Assembly: GCA_020635205.1 (NCBI GenBank)
Contig: JACKAE010000003.1
Span: forward strand, 372,001-436,000
DNA length: 64,000 bases
Origin: Ignavibacteria bacterium
GTDB taxonomy: Bacteria > Bacteroidota > Ignavibacteria > OLB7
Direction of reading: 5' to 3'
In this document: in pieces, positions 44,791-52,378 of the stretch
How the letters are laid out: each line of letters starts with the position of its first letter
Numbering within the stretch: position 1 is the first letter of the stretch
The notes under the pieces: generated by a model
Seen by the model: only the letters and a program-made list of their open reading frames with translations
Database searches by the model: none
What the model was told of the DNA's origin: nothing
Translations under genes and position numbers: made by a program

Positions 44791-45729
44791 TCACGCATTC
44801 CGCTCGATAATTGCGAAGAGTTCCAGAAGCCTCTCGAGATCTTCGAGCGTGTAGAAGTCAATGGCAATTGCTCCAGAACCATTATCGTTCGCTTTGATCT
44901 TCACCTGAGTGCCAAGCACTTGACGAAGTCGGGATGAGATTTCTGCTATCGTCAGTTCAACCTCTCCCCCCATTCCCTTCGGCTCGGTCTTCTGTGGCTT
45001 CTCTTTCTTCTTCGCACCGTAACCGTTCTGCCCTGCCTCTTTCTTTACGAGAGCTTCGGTACGGCGAACGGAGAGACCTTCATCGCGAACGGTCTGCCAA
45101 ACTTCGATCTGCCGATCTTCTTCCTGAATTGTCAGCAGTGCGCGGGCGTGTCCCATTGAAACTTCACCAGCACGAAGTGAATTCTGAATCGGCTCTGGAA
45201 GCCTGAGAAGTCGTAGAAGGTTAGTGACTGTAGAACGATCTTTCCCGACACGTTCAGCCACTTGTTCCTGCGTCAGATCACACTCCCGAATTAGCCGTTG
45301 ATAGCCGAGAGCAACTTCAATTGGGTTCAGATTTTCGCGCTGCACGTTTTCGATAAGTGCAAGCTCTAACATCTCCCGATCAGAGTCAACGTCGAGGATG
45401 TAGGCCGGAATCTCGGTAAGCCCAGCCTCGGATGAAGCACGGACGCGCCGCTCCCCGGAGATCAACTCGAAGCCGTCACCATATCGCCTGACAGTAATCG
45501 GCTGGATGACCCCTTTCTCCAGAATCGACTTCTTCAGTTCCTCAAGTGCCTGTCTGTTAAAGTCCAAACGAGGCTGATATCGGTTCGGCGTTACCCGAGT
45601 AATATCAATCTTGCAGATCGTTCCGACTGTATACCCATCGTCGATAGGAAGAGCCTGACGCCGTTCCTGTGTCAATGTCGGATTTAGTAATGCTCCAAGT
45701 CCTCGTCCAAGACCTGATTTTTTCGCCAT
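44791..45729 (-). CDS. parB: Chromosome-partitioning protein ParB
   Basis: The product is 312 residues from ATG 45729 with GGAGG upstream; an earlier in-frame start adds ten residues. The N-terminus reads KKSGLGRGLGALL. The ParB/Spo0J domain has GVIQPITVRR, the GERR box (ISGERRVRAS) and ENVQRENLNP. A helix-turn-helix (TQEQVAERVGKDRSTVTN) and a C-terminal dimerisation segment follow. It binds parS sites and slides as a CTP-loaded clamp. It is co-transcribed with parA. Confidence 0.96.
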   Translation of the reverse strand: MAKKSGLGRGLGALLNPTLTQERRQALPIDDGYTVGTICKIDITRVTPNRYQPRLDFNRQALEELKKSILEKGVIQPITVRRYGDGFELISGERRVRASSEAGLTEIPAYILDVDSDREMLELALIENVQRENLNPIEVALGYQRLIRECDLTQEQVAERVGKDRSTVTNLLRLLRLPEPIQNSLRAGEVSMGHARALLTIQEEDRQIEVWQTVRDEGLSVRRTEALVKKEAGQNGYGAKKKEKPQKTEPKGMGGEVELTIAEISSRLRQVLGTQVKIKANDNGSGAIAIDFYTLEDLERLLELFAIIERNA

Positions 45730-45763
45730 TATTCCTCCAGTCTCCCGGAATTCATTCAATCAT

Positions 45764-46705
45764 TCAAAAAGTAGTGTGATCTCCCTCCGAACTCTTCTCA
45801 CCGTCGTGGGAACGTTCGGGTTCGTCGTACTGAGAAGAGCCTATTCCGTTTTGCGGAGTATAGTTGTTCCCCTCGGTTTCTGGAATCGTCCCCCCCACTC
45901 TGTGAGTTCCCTCTTCCTCACTCGCAGTTCGAGAAGGTCTATCGGCTGTGTTGTGCAGAATCTCTTTGGCAAGCTCCATGTAGTTCTGCGTACCAATTGA
46001 CAAAGCATCGTAGAGAAGAACTGGCTTGCCGTGGCTCGGAGCCTCGCTCAAACGGACGTTCCGGGCAATCATCGTCTTGAAGACCTTATCCCCAAAGTAT
46101 CGCCGAACTTCTTCAGAAACCTGATTTGAAAGGTTAAGTCGTTTGTCGAACATCGTCAGCAGCACACCTTCGATGTCGAGACTTGGGTTCAGATGTTTCT
46201 TAACAATAGATATGGTGTTGAGCAACTGACCGAGACCTTCCAGCGCGTAGTATTCACACTGGACGGGAATTAGCACTGCGTCCGAAGCAGTGAGAGCATT
46301 CAACGTAAGCAGACCGAGTGAAGGAGGGCAGTCGATGATGAGGTAGTCATAGTTTCCCCGTATCTCAGCCAACGCATTGTACAGTACCTTCTCCCGTCCC
46401 GGCACATCAATCATTTCGATCTCAGCACCAACAAGGTTAATGTGGGATGGGATCAAGTCGAGATCGCCAAGTTCGGTATGCAGTATTGCCTCGCGTGGCG
46501 ACATCCGATCAACAATCACCTCGTAGACGGTCTTCTCCAGATCCTTTGTCCCCACACCGAGACCACTGGTAGCGTTCGCCTGTGGATCGATGTCAATCAG
46601 AAGTGTTGGTTGCTCGGCAGCAGCTAAGGATGCGGCAAGATTGACGGCTGTCGTCGTCTTCCCGACTCCCCCTTTCTGATTGGCAATTGCGATAATTCTT
46701 CCCAT
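45764..46705 (-). CDS. parA: Chromosome-partitioning ATPase ParA (Soj)
   Basis: The 313-residue Walker-type ATPase has the deviant P-loop KGGVGKTT (11-18), DIDPQANAT (about 38-46) and DCPPSLGLLTL. The last 50 or so residues are polar and low-complexity, longer than in most Soj proteins. It lies 34 bases upstream of parB in the same operon. Confidence 0.96.
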   Translation of the reverse strand: MGRIIAIANQKGGVGKTTTAVNLAASLAAAEQPTLLIDIDPQANATSGLGVGTKDLEKTVYEVIVDRMSPREAILHTELGDLDLIPSHINLVGAEIEMIDVPGREKVLYNALAEIRGNYDYLIIDCPPSLGLLTLNALTASDAVLIPVQCEYYALEGLGQLLNTISIVKKHLNPSLDIEGVLLTMFDKRLNLSNQVSEEVRRYFGDKVFKTMIARNVRLSEAPSHGKPVLLYDALSIGTQNYMELAKEILHNTADRPSRTASEEEGTHRVGGTIPETEGNNYTPQNGIGSSQYDEPERSHDGEKSSEGDHTTF

Positions 46706-46730
46706 AGTTCTGCAGACTGTATTAGAGCAG

Positions 46731-46840
46731 TGAGCTTTCAGCTCTGAGCATTCAGTTCTGAACTGTTCGTTGTTCTTCCACTGTTAGGGAAATGATCCCT
46801 CAAACACCTCACGGCTGATAGCACATTGCTCACGGCTGAC
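46731..46840. repeat. Word repeats around the parA/Nudix gap
   Basis: GAGCTTTCAGCTCTGAGCAT and TTCAGTTCTGAAC (46732-46764) lie just upstream of parA. CACGGCTGATAGC and CACGGCTGAC (46810-46840) repeat a word that, read on minus as CAGCCGTGA, supplies the last codons and stop of the Nudix gene. Confidence 0.55.
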
Positions 46841-47423
46841 ATCTCCGTAACCAATAGAGAGCATCTATCACCAAAGCGTGGTTGACCTCTCCCTTCACGA
46901 CCATTTGGTCGACTTCTTCGGGCGAATATACGGCAACGTGAATATCTTCGTGCTCATCAAGTGATTGCAATCCAACTTGACGCACCCCACGCGCCAAAAC
47001 AGTATAGTTCGTGTTGTCGAAAAGTGCAGGATTTGGGCGAACTGATCCTATCAACTGAATCTCATCTGCTTCGTATCCGGTCTCTTCCAGTAATTCTCTT
47101 CGGGCAGCCTCTTCAGGGGCTTCTCCCGGATCGATCATCCCCCCCGGAATCTCCCAGGCCAACTCGTTAGTTCCGTGTCGATACTGGCAAATCATCACCA
47201 TATCTCCACTCTCTGTCAGTGCAATCACGTTCACCCAATCGGGAGCACTGATTGTATGAAAATCCCCCTCCGCTATTCCGTCCGGTGATCGTCTCTTGTG
47301 CCGGTGAACAGTAAAGACATGGCAGTCGGCAATCTGCTCCGAACTCAGTGTCTCCCACGCTTCTACCGGTCTGCTTGCAGTCTCTTTGTTCTGAACCTCC
47401 ACTCTATCTTGACTATCACTCAT
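46830..47423 (-). CDS. Nudix hydrolase, probably ADP-ribose/nucleotide-sugar pyrophosphatase type
   Basis: The product is 197 residues from ATG 47423; the upstream TTG frame is less likely. The Nudix box GX5EX7REUXEEXGU is present as GMIDPGEAPEEAARRELLEETG (given here as two blocks in the sequence, GMIDPGEAPEEA and RRELLEETG). The N-terminal half resembles NudF/ADP-ribose pyrophosphatases. The last codons and the stop lie in a dispersed word. It overlaps the UPF0173 gene by eight bases. Confidence 0.88.
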   Translation of the reverse strand: MSDSQDRVEVQNKETASRPVEAWETLSSEQIADCHVFTVHRHKRRSPDGIAEGDFHTISAPDWVNVIALTESGDMVMICQYRHGTNELAWEIPGGMIDPGEAPEEAARRELLEETGYEADEIQLIGSVRPNPALFDNTNYTVLARGVRQVGLQSLDEHEDIHVAVYSPEEVDQMVVKGEVNHALVIDALYWLRRCQP

Positions 47424-48135
47424 GCGAAGATGCCCCTGCAATTGAGAAAGTCTCTCCGGGGTTCAATATCACCCCCTGTTTTCCCTGTGCCTCAACGCCT
47501 GCACGGAACACTTCTGGGTCGGCCTCCACAATTGGAAAGGTGTTGTAGTGCATCGGTATGGCGACCGACGGGTTGATAAACTCAACTGCTTTTACAGCAT
47601 CTCGCGCATCCATCGTGTAGTTGTCGCCAATTGGAAGGAGTGCTACATCAACTTGATTCATCTCGCCAAGTAGCTTCATTTCATACGTCAGGGCGGTATC
47701 ACCTGCGTGGTAGATTGTCTTACCTCCAATAAAGAGGAGAACCCCAGCCGGATTTCCCATGTAGGTTCCATCCGGAGCAGAAGAACTGTGGTGGGCAATG
47801 GTGAACTTTACCCGACCGAAAGGAAAGTTCCGCCCCCCACCAATACCGAGGTCTGCAACATTCTCCAACCCCTTTCCCTTTATGTAGTTTGCGCACTCGA
47901 ACGTAGTGATAATCTCGGCTCCCGTCCGTTCAGCAATCGCAATTGTATCCCCAAGATGGTCGCCGTGACCATGCGTAAGAATTATATGTGTAGGATCGAG
48001 GTCTGCCGCACTTATCGAAGCACTCGCTGAAGCAGGATTCCCCGTGATAAATGGATCGATCAACAGATGCCACTCACCATACTTGATGGAAAAGGCAGAA
48101 TGTCCGAGGAAAGTCAGATGAATTTCACTACTCAT
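47416..48135 (-). CDS. UPF0173-family metal-dependent hydrolase
   Basis: The product is 239 residues from ATG 48135; an upstream TTG is less likely. The metallo-beta-lactamase fold shows the zinc motif THGHGDHLGD (about 54-63), GHSAFSIKYG at the start, YHAGDTALT and PMHYNTFP near the end, which together mark UPF0173. The substrate is not known. It overlaps the Nudix gene downstream. Confidence 0.9.
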   Translation of the reverse strand: MSSEIHLTFLGHSAFSIKYGEWHLLIDPFITGNPASASASISAADLDPTHIILTHGHGDHLGDTIAIAERTGAEIITTFECANYIKGKGLENVADLGIGGGRNFPFGRVKFTIAHHSSSAPDGTYMGNPAGVLLFIGGKTIYHAGDTALTYEMKLLGEMNQVDVALLPIGDNYTMDARDAVKAVEFINPSVAIPMHYNTFPIVEADPEVFRAGVEAQGKQGVILNPGETFSIAGASSHE

Positions 48136-48227
48136 ATAAGGATTTCGCTTCAGGAGCTTGGTTGGTGGCAAGTATAACGGCGGAGAAAATACTCGAAAGA
48201 GTTTAGAATGAAAAACATCTCAGCTAT

Positions 48228-48355
48228 GATTTGGGATTTTTGATTTCGCATTGCGGATTGAAAAAGCATTTCCCTAATTCTTCATTCCTCATTCTATTTT
48301 CCCTTTCCTTACAAACACATTCCGAAATCCTCAATCCAAAATCCGAAATTCAATC
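48228..48355. repeat. Mirrored GGATTT/AATCC words
   Basis: The left half (48228-48260) reads GATTTGGGATTTTTGATTTC and GCGGATTG. The right half (48319-48355) holds the inverse words TTCCGAAATCC, TCAATCCAAAATCC and GAAATTCAATCC. Between them lies TTCTTCATTCCTCATTC. Relatives are at 38590, 54252 and 55886. Confidence 0.6.
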
Positions 48356-48380
48356 CGTTTGTTCAATCAAGAAATATCGC

Positions 48381-48477
48381 TGTCACTCTGAGGGCTGCCG
48401 AAGAGTCTCGCTCGTCTTGTGCGCAATCCATAGCCCTACTAATCCTGTGAGATCCCTCGCAGAGCCTCGGAATGACA
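48381..48477. repeat. TGTCACTCTGAGGG element, copy 1
   Basis: The element begins TGTCACTCTGAGGGC and ends CTCGGAATGACAAG. Its ends are an imperfect inverted repeat. Copy 2 lies 140 bases on. Confidence 0.75.
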
Positions 48478-48520
48478 AGATTGGATGCTTGATATAGGAA
48501 CTGAGAACAGGCTTGCTCCC

Positions 48521-48622
48521 TGTCACTCTGAGGGCGGCCGAAGAGTCTCGCTCGTCTTGTACACAATGCGAGTTTAGCTCTACCAATCCTGTGAGATCCC
48601 TCGCAGAGCCTCGGAATGACAG
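48521..48622. repeat. TGTCACTCTGAGGG element, copy 2
   Basis: Shares with copy 1 the 5' block through GAAGAGTCTCGCTCGTCTTG and the 3' block from AATCCTGTGAGATCC to GGAATGACA. The central bases between them differ, as expected if only the ends are constrained. Confidence 0.75.
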
Positions 48623-48691
48623 GAATGAGTTTTGGTAGTGAATATGTGGAATGATACGTTCACTATTCGCGCAATCTGGAAATATTGATCT

Positions 48692-49798
48692 ATGAACAAA
48701 TCGGGATCGAAAAAGAAGCCGTTGCCGAAACGGATTGCCGGAGCAATTCTGCGAACGTTTGCCGCTCGTCCGCAGGGGAAGCCGAAGCTGAAGCCCGAGG
48801 AGTTGCAGCGCGTTTTGTTGATTCGCTACGATCGGCTTGGCGACATGGTGATTACTACCCCCTTAATCGAAACGCTCAGCAAACTTGCACCACAGGCTGA
48901 AATCGATCTATTGGGAAGTTGGAGAAACATTGGGTTGATCGAAAATGATCCACGTATTCACCAAGTACTCCGCTGGGATGGCTCCCCCCTGAAGCGTCTC
49001 CAAACACTCATCGATTGCCGAAGAAGAGGGTACGATCTTACCTTCCAACTTCTCCTCTGGCGGACAACGCTCCCCGGTCTGCTCGCCGGACTCCTCACTC
49101 CGAAAGGAAGGGTGGTAAGTCGCGATGACGCAAACAACCGGATGCTCTTCGAGCATACCTACAAGGTAAACTCCACAACGCACTATGCTGAACAGGTCTA
49201 TGGATTTTTGGGTGCAGCACTCGACCTGCCATACGGAGTTCCACCAATGCCGGACTACTCTCTCTACCGCTCCCCTGAAGTTGAAGATCGTGTTGATGCA
49301 AAGCGGGTCGCACTACGTTTACCAACTGGATCATATATCGTCCTAAACATCTCAGCCGGAGAGAGAGAACGGGAAATGAATCGCAATCAACTGCTTACTC
49401 TCCTGAGAGGATTGATTCCAATCGCTCAAGAATCTGCGCTAAAGATTGTTATCACCGGTGGGCCTGATCGGAAGGCATTAGGGGAAGAACTTGCAGAACA
49501 GATGGGAGCGGAAACCGTCGTTTCTTTCTTCTCCTCAATTCCCGAAGCAATCCCCCTGATCGCCCACGCGCGCTTGATTATCACACCTGACACAGGAACT
49601 AACCACCTCGCCTCCGCCGTGCGAACTCCAACAGTTGTGTATTTTCTGCGAAACGGTCGCCCAGTTGGATGGGGGCCACGAGGTGTGCCGCACAGGATCG
49701 TGCAAGCAACCGAGGGGAATGATGCTGGTGGAGTCTCTATTGAAGAGGTTCTCAGTGCAACCTGCAGTTTGTTAGATGAGAGAGATAGTAGATCGTAG
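48692..49798 (+). CDS. Glycosyltransferase family 9 (heptosyltransferase-like), paralogue 1
   Basis: The 368-residue GT9/GT-B enzyme has LLIRYDRLGDMVITTPLIE (about 47-65), GSWRNIGLIENDP, and the C-terminal donor-site block PDTGTNHLASAV. GT9 enzymes add heptose or other sugars to the LPS core or surface glycans from nucleotide sugars. A tandem paralogue follows. The last codons and stop (GAGAGATAGTAGATCGTAG) consist of GATAG/TAGAT words like those at 52341-52378. Confidence 0.88.
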   Translation: MNKSGSKKKPLPKRIAGAILRTFAARPQGKPKLKPEELQRVLLIRYDRLGDMVITTPLIETLSKLAPQAEIDLLGSWRNIGLIENDPRIHQVLRWDGSPLKRLQTLIDCRRRGYDLTFQLLLWRTTLPGLLAGLLTPKGRVVSRDDANNRMLFEHTYKVNSTTHYAEQVYGFLGAALDLPYGVPPMPDYSLYRSPEVEDRVDAKRVALRLPTGSYIVLNISAGEREREMNRNQLLTLLRGLIPIAQESALKIVITGGPDRKALGEELAEQMGAETVVSFFSSIPEAIPLIAHARLIITPDTGTNHLASAVRTPTVVYFLRNGRPVGWGPRGVPHRIVQATEGNDAGGVSIEEVLSATCSLLDERDSRS

Positions 49799-49826
49799 AT
49801 AGTGGATTGAACAAAGGAACATCCTA

Positions 49827-49894
49827 TCTCCAACTTTTTGAATTTTGCCTTTTGAATTTTGAATTCCCAACCAATGCTTGATCGCGAACAGATT
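49827..49894. repeat. 68-bp direct repeat, copy 1
   Basis: Identical over 68 bases to 49932-49999 (period 105). It contains the word TTTTGAATTTTGCC and the first seven codons of the next GT9 gene. Confidence 0.93.
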
Positions 49895-49960
49895 CTCAGT
49901 AACATCCGCAGCTTATCGAAGCAACGCCTCCTCTCCAACTTTTTGAATTTTGCCTTTTGA
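49874..49960 (+). pseudogene. Vestigial 28-codon GT9 gene start
   Basis: The ATG at 49874 opens the same seven codons (MLDREQI) as the real GT9 gene at 49979. It then reads LSNIRSLSKQRLL and soon stops inside the next TTTTGAATTTTG repeat. It looks like the remains of another GT9 gene whose body was lost by recombination between repeats, or the product of a small tandem duplication. A translated peptide is unlikely. Confidence 0.55.
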
Positions 49961-49999
49961 ATTTTGAATTCCCAACCAATGCTTGATCGCGAACAGATT
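49932..49999. repeat. 68-bp direct repeat, copy 2
   Basis: Second copy. It leads into the ATG at 49979 of the intact GT9 gene. Confidence 0.93.
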
Positions 50000-51115
50000 A
50001 TTCAAGACTCTTACACTCCCCCACCAGACGTGGATGCGACTCGCCCTTGGTCGTTGCGGCGGCGGATTGTGGGGCGCATTCTGAAGTTCTTCTTTGGACG
50101 ACCACAGGAACAACCGAAGCTGAAGCCGGAGGAGTTACGGCGAGTGCTACTGATTCGGCACGACCGGTTGGGAGACTATATCATCACTACCCCCATTCTC
50201 GAGACGTTGAAGCGGTATGCTCCGCAAGCGGAGATCGACGTTCTCGGGAGCAAGTTCAACGCAGGGGTAATCGGGTCTGACCCCCGAGTGAGTAAACTGA
50301 TCTTGTGGAGTGATTCATTCGCAGAGCGGATCAAGGCCGTTCGGCTCTGCCGTACCAGAGACTACGATGCCACATTCCAACTGGTGACCCGACACACTAC
50401 CCTCCCAATCATCATAGCTGGACTCACAACACCACGAGGGCGCGTTGTTGGCAGAGGGCACAGGTATAACCGCTGGCTCTTCGATCACCGGTTGACAGCA
50501 TTTCCGAGCAAGCATTTAGCAGAGCAGACGTTTGCGATTTTCACCCACGGAGTTGACTTTGGCGAAGAAGTTCCAACAATGCCCCCCTATTCGCTCCTCC
50601 TCGACGAAAAGTTGGAGAGAGAGACTGAGCGAGAACTGGAAGAGATGGGATTGCGAAAGGGAGAGTTCATTCTACTCAACCTTTCGGCAAGCGAAGAGTA
50701 CCGGACGTTACGGACTGAACGGGCAATAGAGCTTGCCCAAATGCTGAACCAAAAATTTGGCAACAGTGGCTTGAAGATCGCCGTGACCGGAGCACCGAAT
50801 GAGAAAGAGAAGATTGAAGAGGTTGCCCGCAAAGGGAATGCAACTGTGATGAGTTTCCCGTCGATCTTAAAAGCCTCGGCAGCAATTCGCCGAGCACGCC
50901 TGCTGATCTCCCCAGATACCGGGTCGGTACACATCGCCTCGGCAGTCGGCACACCTGTTGTTGCCTACTACACCGAGTTCCTAAAACCTGCAATGTGGAG
51001 ACCTCTCGAAGTTCCCCACAAAGTTGTGATTGGCGAAGTGAACGATGAATCCGATAGCATTTCGCTGGAAGAGATTGTACAAGCTGTCGCCGAGATGCTC
51101 AAGATTCAAGAGTAG
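49979..51115 (+). CDS. Glycosyltransferase family 9, paralogue 2
   Basis: The product is 378 residues from ATG 49979; an in-frame TTG at 49964 lies inside the repeat. It shares GRPQEQPKLKPEELRRVLLI and DRLGDYIITTPILE with the upstream paralogue, and has the donor-site motif SPDTGSVHIASAVGTP. It is probably another sugar transferase for the same surface glycan. The stop is followed at once by AGATAAGAGATAACC words. Confidence 0.88.
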   Translation: MLDREQIIQDSYTPPPDVDATRPWSLRRRIVGRILKFFFGRPQEQPKLKPEELRRVLLIRHDRLGDYIITTPILETLKRYAPQAEIDVLGSKFNAGVIGSDPRVSKLILWSDSFAERIKAVRLCRTRDYDATFQLVTRHTTLPIIIAGLTTPRGRVVGRGHRYNRWLFDHRLTAFPSKHLAEQTFAIFTHGVDFGEEVPTMPPYSLLLDEKLERETERELEEMGLRKGEFILLNLSASEEYRTLRTERAIELAQMLNQKFGNSGLKIAVTGAPNEKEKIEEVARKGNATVMSFPSILKASAAIRRARLLISPDTGSVHIASAVGTPVVAYYTEFLKPAMWRPLEVPHKVVIGEVNDESDSISLEEIVQAVAEMLKIQE

Positions 51116-51207
51116 ATAAGAGATAACCTCTCGACTGCTCCACATCGCACAGCTCAAATCCGATAGAGTCATCGGGTCGTGTAGGGAAATTCGGATCCCC
51201 CTCTCCC

Positions 51208-51240
51208 TTTTTTGAATTTTGCCTTTTGAATTTTGAATTC
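51208..51240. repeat. TTTTGAATTTTG word between GT9 and korB
   Basis: The same word order (TTTTTGAATTTTGCC, TTTTGAATTTTGAATTCCC) as in the 68-bp repeats. It ends a few bases before the korB stop codon. Confidence 0.7.
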
Positions 51241-51244
51241 CCTC

Positions 51245-52285
51245 TTACGCCACTACCCAGGTCTCCCCTTCGTGCAGTAGCTTCTCTAAATCTCCCTCTC
51301 CAAACCTTTCGATTGCTGTCTCAACCTGCCCGTTAGCGAGGTCGTCGTATGTGGAACGCTCTTCGCGATAGATCACACCGATTGGTGTTGGCATTCCGGG
51401 TCGGTCGATCATCAACGCGAGTGTGTGGGCAAGCTCCTGCGATGATTCATCGTGCTTCAACAACTCCTCAACTGATGTATCGGAAAGGGAGACAACTTCA
51501 AGTCGCAGACCATTCAATCGGATACCTTTGTCACTCTCTTTTCCGAAGATCATTGGCTCACCATGCTTCAACGGAAGAACGTTGTCATCCTTCACGTCAC
51601 GCTCTGTCAGTTGCGAGAATGCACCATCGTTGAAGATGTTGCAGTTCTGATAGATCTCAATAAAGCTGGTTCCCTGATGGTTGTAGGCATCCTCATAAAT
51701 CTCCTGCTGATGCTTCGGCTCCCTATCAATCGTCCGAGCTACGTACGAAGCACCACACCCGAGCGCAAAGCGAACCGGATTGACCGGCGTGTCGATGGAA
51801 CCAAATGGAGTTGACTTCGTTTTCTTGCCGACCTCTGATGTTGGAGAGTACTGTCCCTTCGTCAGACCGTAAATCCGGTTGTTGAAGAGGAGGATATTGC
51901 AGTTGATGTTGCGCCGGAGGATGTGCATCATGTGGTTGCCACCAATCGAAAGTCCATCTCCGTCACCTGTTACCATCCAGACCGAAAGGTCAGGTCGGGT
52001 CACCTTTAGTCCAGTCACAAATGCCGGAGCGCGACCGTGAATTGTGTGGAACCCGTAGCAGTTCATGTAGTAGGGGAAGCGACTTGAGCAGCCGATTCCC
52101 GATATGAAGGCATACTCTTCCTTCTTCCGATCAAGCCGTGGAAGTGTACGCTGCACTTGTGCTAAGATCGAGTAGTCACCACAACCGGGACACCAGCGAA
52201 CGTCGGCGTCGGAACTGAAATCTTTTGCTGTATACTCAGGCTTATCCGCAATCACGTTCAGTCCGTTCTGTTCTATCGAATTCAT
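51245..52285 (-). CDS. korB: 2-oxoacid:ferredoxin oxidoreductase, beta subunit
   Basis: The 346-residue TPP-binding subunit has WCPGCGDYSI (about 31-40), GIGCSSRFPYYM and the TPP motif GDGDGLSIGGNH, followed by NNRIYGLTKGQYSPTS. The enzyme interconverts 2-oxoglutarate (or another 2-oxoacid) and acyl-CoA using ferredoxin. It lies directly downstream of korA. Confidence 0.92.
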   Translation of the reverse strand: MNSIEQNGLNVIADKPEYTAKDFSSDADVRWCPGCGDYSILAQVQRTLPRLDRKKEEYAFISGIGCSSRFPYYMNCYGFHTIHGRAPAFVTGLKVTRPDLSVWMVTGDGDGLSIGGNHMMHILRRNINCNILLFNNRIYGLTKGQYSPTSEVGKKTKSTPFGSIDTPVNPVRFALGCGASYVARTIDREPKHQQEIYEDAYNHQGTSFIEIYQNCNIFNDGAFSQLTERDVKDDNVLPLKHGEPMIFGKESDKGIRLNGLRLEVVSLSDTSVEELLKHDESSQELAHTLALMIDRPGMPTPIGVIYREERSTYDDLANGQVETAIERFGEGDLEKLLHEGETWVVA

Positions 52286-52340
52286 AAGATTGTTTGTAGT
52301 TGCTTTGATCGTGGATAGTCGTTTGTAGTAATACTGCCCC

Positions 52341-52378
52341 TTCTATCTACTATCTGCTTTCTGCTATCTCGCATCTGC
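52341..52378. repeat. CTATCTACTATCTGCTTTC words at the korA end
   Basis: Repeated units CTATCTAC, TATCTGC, TTTCTGC and TATCTCGCATCTGCC. Read on minus they give GCAGATGCGAGATAG, the last codons and stop of korA. Related words end the first GT9 gene at 49780-49806. Confidence 0.6.

Larger units (their letters stand above)
48172..48691. other. Intergenic region filled with several word repeats
   Basis: About 500 bases between the UPF0173 gene and the first GT9 gene. It holds a mirrored set of GATTTGGG/AATCCAAAATCC words (48228-48355) and two direct copies of a 97-102-base element (48381-48477 and 48521-48622). No gene is visible. Confidence 0.7.
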
